Origin: Dehalococcoidales bacterium
Lineage (GTDB): Bacteria > Chloroflexota > Dehalococcoidia > Lucifugimonadales > Lucifugimonadaceae
Length of the DNA stretch: 35,470 bases
Reading direction: 5' to 3'
Assembly (NCBI GenBank): GCA_009937255.1
Contig: JAACCT010000016.1
Span: forward strand, 1 to 35,470
Positions 31,919-35,470 of the stretch are shown piece after piece. Within the stretch, counting starts at the first letter, position 1; every line of letters starts with the position of its first letter. A model generated the notes under the pieces. The model searched no databases. It saw only the letters and a program-made list of their open reading frames with translations, and was not told the origin of the DNA. A program made the position numbers and the translations under genes.

Positions 31919-32872
31919 ATGTCAGAAAAAAATTGTTGTGCACCTAAAAGAGATGAAAAAAAACCATTAAGCTTTATATCTTCTATTCCAAAAAATGAGA
32001 TTAAAAACTTTGATGAAATGAAATTTATCGAAGAGGGAGCTTTTTTTATGGGAACTGATTATCAGTCCGGTTTTGTATCTGATGGTGAAGGTCCTGTTAG
32101 AGAAATTAATCTAAGCGAATTCTACATAGATAAATTTCCGGTAACAAATTTAAATTTTGATAAATTTTGTCAAAACACAGGTTATATAACGGATGCTGAA
32201 AAATATGGATGGTCATTTGTTTTTTATAAATTAATCTCAGAGAAGACAAAAAAAAATGTTTCAGAATCTGTATCAACTGCGCCATGGTGGTTAAAAGTTG
32301 AACTTGCAAATTGGAAAAGCCCATTTGGCCCAGATTCAAATATTTTCGATTTAGAAAACCATCCAGTAGTTCATATCTCTTGGAATGATGCATTAGCATA
32401 TGGTAATTGGATAGGAAAAGAATTACCAACAGAAGCAGAATGGGAATGTGCAGCTAGAGGAGGTTTGAAAAAAAACCTTTTTTCTTGGGGAAATGAAAAT
32501 ATAGATATTTTTACAAAATGTAATATTTGGGATGGAGAATTTCCTGAGACAAATACTCTTGTAGATGGCTGGCTTGGAACATCTCCAGTTAATTATTTTA
32601 AACCAAACAATTTTGATATATATGACTCTTCTGGAAATGTATGGGAATGGACAAATGATTGGTTTTCTTCTTCATTTCATATAATAGAAAGAAAAGAGAC
32701 TAGATATGATCCAAAAGGTCCTAATTATGGTACTTCTAAGACTATGAAAGGAGGCTCATATCTTTGTAACGATTCTTATTGCAATCGATATAGAGTTGCA
32801 GCTAGAACTCAAAATACTCCTGATTCATCAACAGGTAATTTAGGCTTTAGATTAGTATATAGAAATAAATAA
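31919..32872 (+). CDS. Formylglycine-generating enzyme (SUMF1/FGE family)
   Basis: Copper-dependent oxidase fold that converts the Cys (or Ser context) of a sulfatase C-x-P-x-R motif to formylglycine, 317 aa. The FGE core is complete: FIEEGAFFMGTD near 35-46, DKFPVTNLNF near 71-80, ENHPVVHISWNDALAYGNW near 148-166, LPTEAEWECAARGG near 171-184, DSSGNVWEWTNDWF near 241-254 and the C-terminal block with the paired catalytic cysteines Cys283 and Cys288 (in LCNDSYCNRYRVAAR), followed by TQNTPDSSTGNLGFR. These correspond to the Cys pair of human and Streptomyces FGE. The N-terminus carries a CC doublet (CCAPKR). No sulfatase is in the window. It diverges from the dehydratase operon (77-base gap) and precedes the Ldh_2 genes by 11 bases. 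Confidence 0.92.
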   Translation: MSEKNCCAPKRDEKKPLSFISSIPKNEIKNFDEMKFIEEGAFFMGTDYQSGFVSDGEGPVREINLSEFYIDKFPVTNLNFDKFCQNTGYITDAEKYGWSFVFYKLISEKTKKNVSESVSTAPWWLKVELANWKSPFGPDSNIFDLENHPVVHISWNDALAYGNWIGKELPTEAEWECAARGGLKKNLFSWGNENIDIFTKCNIWDGEFPETNTLVDGWLGTSPVNYFKPNNFDIYDSSGNVWEWTNDWFSSSFHIIERKETRYDPKGPNYGTSKTMKGGSYLCNDSYCNRYRVAARTQNTPDSSTGNLGFRLVYRNK

Positions 32873-32883
32873 AGGAGAAATAA

Positions 32884-33987
32884 ATGTTAGATAGATTTAA
32901 GGTACCTGATAAGGACAAAATTTTTGTACCAGTAGAAAATATAACAAAAGTGACAGAAAAAATACTAGAAGCGGCTGGTGTATCTAAAAAAGGTGCTAAA
33001 AATTCAACTTCAGTTTTGATAGGAAATGATTTACGTGGGGTTGAAACACACGGAGTTTCTAATGGACTTAGGCTTTATATTGAAAAATATACTTCGGGTG
33101 AATATAACTCAAATCCAAATATTAAAATAATAAGAGAATCATCTACAACAGCTACTATTGATGGAGATATGGGTCTTGGAGCTGAGATTGGTCCCATTGC
33201 TATGGAAATGGCAATTGATAAAGCTGAAAAATATGGAATGGGAGCTGTAGTAGTTAGTAATACTGGTCATTTAGCTGGGTGCGGTTATTATCCTTTGCAA
33301 GCTGTAGAAAAAGATATGATTGGGCAATCTATGACTTCAGGTGGAGCAGGACTAACTGTTCCAACTTGGGGTTCAGAGCCAATATTAGGTACCAATCCAG
33401 TTGCTTGGGCTGCTCCAACAAAAAGTATGCCTCCATTTTTATTTGATATAGCAACTACTCAAATAGCATCAAATAAAATAGGACTTGCGCGAAGAACTGG
33501 TGCAAAGTTACTTCCTGGCTGGATTACTGATAAAAAAGGGGACCCAGTGCTAGAGGAAATTGAAGCACCTGAAAGAAAAGGAAGACATGGAGAATCAAAT
33601 TATCATTTATTACCTTTTGGAGGAACAAGAGAAAATGGTTCTCATAAAGGATTTGGACTTGGAATGGTTGTTGAAATAATGACAAATGAATTATCAGGTA
33701 TGGGGCCTGCTCCATTATTAAAACATGAAGGATCTGATTTTTTTGCTGCTTATTCTATCGATGCATTTACAGATGTTAATAAATTTAAAGAAGATATGGA
33801 TGATTTGTTGAGTAAAATAGTTGAATCTAAACCAGCAAGTGGCTATGAAAAAGTAGTCTATGCAGGTTATTTAGAAAGTGAAGAATTTTTAAAAAGATCA
33901 GAAGAAGGTATTCCTTACCACAAAGAAGTTATTGAATGGTTTGAAAGCCACTGTAATGAAATAGGTATAGATTGTGAGTTAAGATAA
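32884..33987 (+). CDS. Ldh_2 family NAD(P)-dependent dehydrogenase (malate/L-lactate dehydrogenase type 2), copy 1
   Basis: Oxidoreductase of the Ldh_2 family (malate, ureidoglycolate, sulfolactate and 2,3-diketogulonate dehydrogenases), 367 aa. Conserved segments: NDLRGVETHGVSNGLRLY near 49-66 with the catalytic His, TATIDGDMGLG near 90-100, MGAVVVSNTGHLAGCGYYPLQA near 119-140 with the second conserved His, GSEPILGTNPVAWAAP near 162-177 and FGGTRENGSHKGFGLGMVVEIM near 239-260 (KG-GL signature). It reduces or oxidises a 2-hydroxy/2-keto acid using NAD(P)H. A clear AGGAG precedes the ATG. It overlaps copy 2 by one base (stop and start share TAATG). Next to a dehydratase/aldolase operon, a 2-keto acid step in sugar-acid catabolism is likely; the direction and substrate are not known. 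Confidence 0.9.
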   Translation: MLDRFKVPDKDKIFVPVENITKVTEKILEAAGVSKKGAKNSTSVLIGNDLRGVETHGVSNGLRLYIEKYTSGEYNSNPNIKIIRESSTTATIDGDMGLGAEIGPIAMEMAIDKAEKYGMGAVVVSNTGHLAGCGYYPLQAVEKDMIGQSMTSGGAGLTVPTWGSEPILGTNPVAWAAPTKSMPPFLFDIATTQIASNKIGLARRTGAKLLPGWITDKKGDPVLEEIEAPERKGRHGESNYHLLPFGGTRENGSHKGFGLGMVVEIMTNELSGMGPAPLLKHEGSDFFAAYSIDAFTDVNKFKEDMDDLLSKIVESKPASGYEKVVYAGYLESEEFLKRSEEGIPYHKEVIEWFESHCNEIGIDCELR

Positions 33988-35072
33988 TGCTAGATAGATT
34001 TAAAGTCCCAGAAAAAGATAAAATTTATATTTCTGCTGAAAAAATCTCTGAACTAACAGAGAAACTTTTTAAATCAGCTGGAGTTTCAGATGAAGGAGCT
34101 AGAAATTCAACTAATGTTTTGATTGGTAATGACCTAAGAGGAGTAGAAAGCCACGGTGTATCAAATGGACTTCGTCTTTATCTTGGAAGATATTCTTCAG
34201 ATTCTTACAATCCTAAACCAGTAATTAAAGTATTAAGAGAATCTCCTACAACCACAACTTTAGATGGAGATGGTGCGATTGGTACTGAAATTGGTCCAAT
34301 GGCAATGGAAATGGCAATAGAAAAAGCTGAAAAACATGGAATGGGAGCTGTTTCCGTAACTAATACAGGCCATTTAGCTGGATGCGGATACTATCCACTA
34401 CAAGCTGTAGAAAAAGATATGATAGGCCATTGTTTTACCGGTAGTCCTGGAGGACAAACTTTACCCACCTGGGGATCAGAACCAATATTGGGAACTAATC
34501 CTGTAGCTTGGGCTGCCCCCGCAGATAAAATGCCTCCTTTTTTATTTGATGTAGCAACTACTCAAGTTGCAGCTAATAAAATAGAACTTACCAGAAGAAC
34601 TGGTGCAAAATTATTACCTGGTTGGATAGCAAAAAAAGATGGCACACCTATACTAGATGAGATAGAAACTCCTCAAAAAGGAAATTATCACTTGTTACCC
34701 TTTGGAGGAACAAGAGAAAATGGCTCACATAAAGGATTTGGGCTAGGAATGGTTGGAGAAATTATGTCTAATATTTTATCTGGAGCTGGACCTGGACTTA
34801 CATCAAATCATCAAGGTTCAGACTTTTTTGCTGCATACTCTATTGATGCTTTTACCGATGTGAAAAAATTTAAAGAAAATATGGATTTACTATTGAATAG
34901 AGTAGTAAAATCCAAACCAGCTACAAATTATGAAAGAGTGGTTTATGCTGGTTACTTAGAAAATGAAGAATTTATTAAAAGGTCTAAAGAAGGTATACCT
35001 TATCACAAAGAAGTAATTGAATGGTTTGAAAATTATTCTTCGGAATTAGGAATAGAATGTAATTTAAGATAA
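33987..35072 (+). CDS. Ldh_2 family NAD(P)-dependent dehydrogenase, copy 2
   Basis: Tandem paralogue of the preceding gene, 361 aa. By eye 42 of the first 60 aligned residues are identical, and the same catalytic and cofactor segments are present (RGVESHGVSNG, TNTGHLAGCGYYPLQA, GSEPILGTNPVAWAAP, GTRENGSHKGFGLGMVGEIM). The main differences are a 6-residue deletion before NYHLLPFGG, a changed stretch HCFTGSPGGQTLPTWG against QSMTSGGAGLTVPTWG beside the active site, and IELTRR for IGLARR. These lie near the substrate pocket, so the two copies may differ in substrate or form a heteromer. The start ATG shares one base with the stop of copy 1. No strong terminator follows. Confidence 0.9.
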   Translation: MLDRFKVPEKDKIYISAEKISELTEKLFKSAGVSDEGARNSTNVLIGNDLRGVESHGVSNGLRLYLGRYSSDSYNPKPVIKVLRESPTTTTLDGDGAIGTEIGPMAMEMAIEKAEKHGMGAVSVTNTGHLAGCGYYPLQAVEKDMIGHCFTGSPGGQTLPTWGSEPILGTNPVAWAAPADKMPPFLFDVATTQVAANKIELTRRTGAKLLPGWIAKKDGTPILDEIETPQKGNYHLLPFGGTRENGSHKGFGLGMVGEIMSNILSGAGPGLTSNHQGSDFFAAYSIDAFTDVKKFKENMDLLLNRVVKSKPATNYERVVYAGYLENEEFIKRSKEGIPYHKEVIEWFENYSSELGIECNLR

Positions 35073-35470
35073 CTGTTAATAATTTTTACATATAGAACTA
35101 AATTTATAATTTAAATAATTAATATCGAAGAAATCGAGTCCTTCGAGACTTTTGAAAAGTAATAATAATAGTTGCAGTTATATGACCTGATGCTATTAGC
35201 CTACCATCAGCTAAGATATTTATATAAGATTTTAAGCCTCCTATATTTAAAATAACCATATTGAATGCTTATATCTATATAGTCTGATAAAGTTTTGAAA
35301 CTAATATAACTTGCTAATAATAAAATGGTGTTCTGTAGTCATTTGATTTTTGTTAATCAAATTTGATCTATAATGAAAATATTACTAAAATAAAAACGTT
35401 TAATTTATCTATATAATTTGTTCATTGATAATCAGTATCTAAAATATTTAAATTCTTATAGAAAGCGATG
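35073..35470. other. Non-coding right edge with small dyads and a candidate promoter
   Basis: About 400 bases with no convincing gene. A 46-codon minus-strand reading frame (35119-35259, starting MVILNIGG) has no Shine-Dalgarno and no recognised relatives. Three dyads are seen: TCGAAG/CTTCGA (35125-35130 with 35141-35146), a 13-base palindrome ACTTTT-G-AAAAGT (35148-35160) and ATTTGATT/AATCAAAT (35341-35348 with 35355-35362). A perfect TATAAT at 35369-35374 follows the last dyad and could serve a plus-strand gene beyond the window. None of the dyads is followed by a T-run on the plus strand. Confidence 0.4.

Noticed and set aside
32782-32799. Val at the third position after the C-terminal RYR of the formylglycine-generating enzyme, at first taken as a lost catalytic cysteine
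   Set aside because: The catalytic pair is the Cys five residues apart in LCxxSYC, and both (283 and 288) are present; bacterial enzymes commonly have RYRVAAR.
1-35470. Search for tRNA genes, rRNA, CRISPR repeats, prophage or toxin-antitoxin genes
   Set aside because: No gap holds a TTCGAA-type T-loop with an acceptor stem, no regularly spaced repeats exist, and all sizeable open frames are accounted for by chromosomal metabolic or housekeeping genes.

Overview
The window is strongly AT-rich and about 97% coding, from a compact bacterial genome. Genes are packed with gaps of 1 to 40 bases, several convergent pairs overlap at their 3' ends, and starts include TTG and GTG. There is no rRNA, tRNA, insertion sequence, integrase or CRISPR array. 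The gene mix suggests a streamlined marine Chloroflexota of the SAR202 type: two different enolase-superfamily dehydratases, an HpcH/HpaI aldolase, two tandem Ldh_2 oxidoreductases, a formylglycine-generating enzyme, a D-aminoacylase, and an rpmB-fakA-degV-recG neighbourhood. The lineage is an inference from gene content; a low-GC relative cannot be excluded.

Layout. 1-1888 (minus): a KtrB/KtrA potassium uptake pair, with ktrA running off the left edge. 1979-4681 (plus): an atypical methylenetetrahydrofolate reductase, a pterin-binding methyltransferase and a YihY membrane protein. 4678-8689 (minus): eukaryote-type isoleucyl-tRNA synthetase preceded by an amidohydrolase. 8728-10798: a DUF362 protein (plus) converging on a thioredoxin-reductase-like enzyme (minus). 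10799-11185 is the main non-coding region. It holds a strong terminator-like structured element on the minus strand and a candidate promoter/operator for the arginine operon.

11186-17667 (plus): argJ-argB-argD-argG-argH-rpe, a near-complete arginine pathway lacking argC and the carbamoyltransferase. 17654-22840: rpmB (minus) diverging from fakA-degV-recG (plus). 22860-26283: an NHL beta-propeller protein (plus) converging on leuS (minus). 26356-27939 (plus): an N-acyl-D-amino-acid deacylase.

27942-35072 looks like one catabolic locus. A minus-strand operon carries two enolase-superfamily dehydratases, an HpcH/HpaI aldolase and, unexpectedly, an FKBP-type peptidyl-prolyl isomerase lipoprotein. 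A divergent plus-strand operon carries a formylglycine-generating enzyme and two tandem Ldh_2 dehydrogenases. The chemistry fits sugar-acid degradation: dehydration to a 2-keto-3-deoxy acid, retro-aldol cleavage to pyruvate plus an aldehyde, and a dehydrogenase step. The substrate cannot be read from sequence. The last ~400 bases have no convincing gene.
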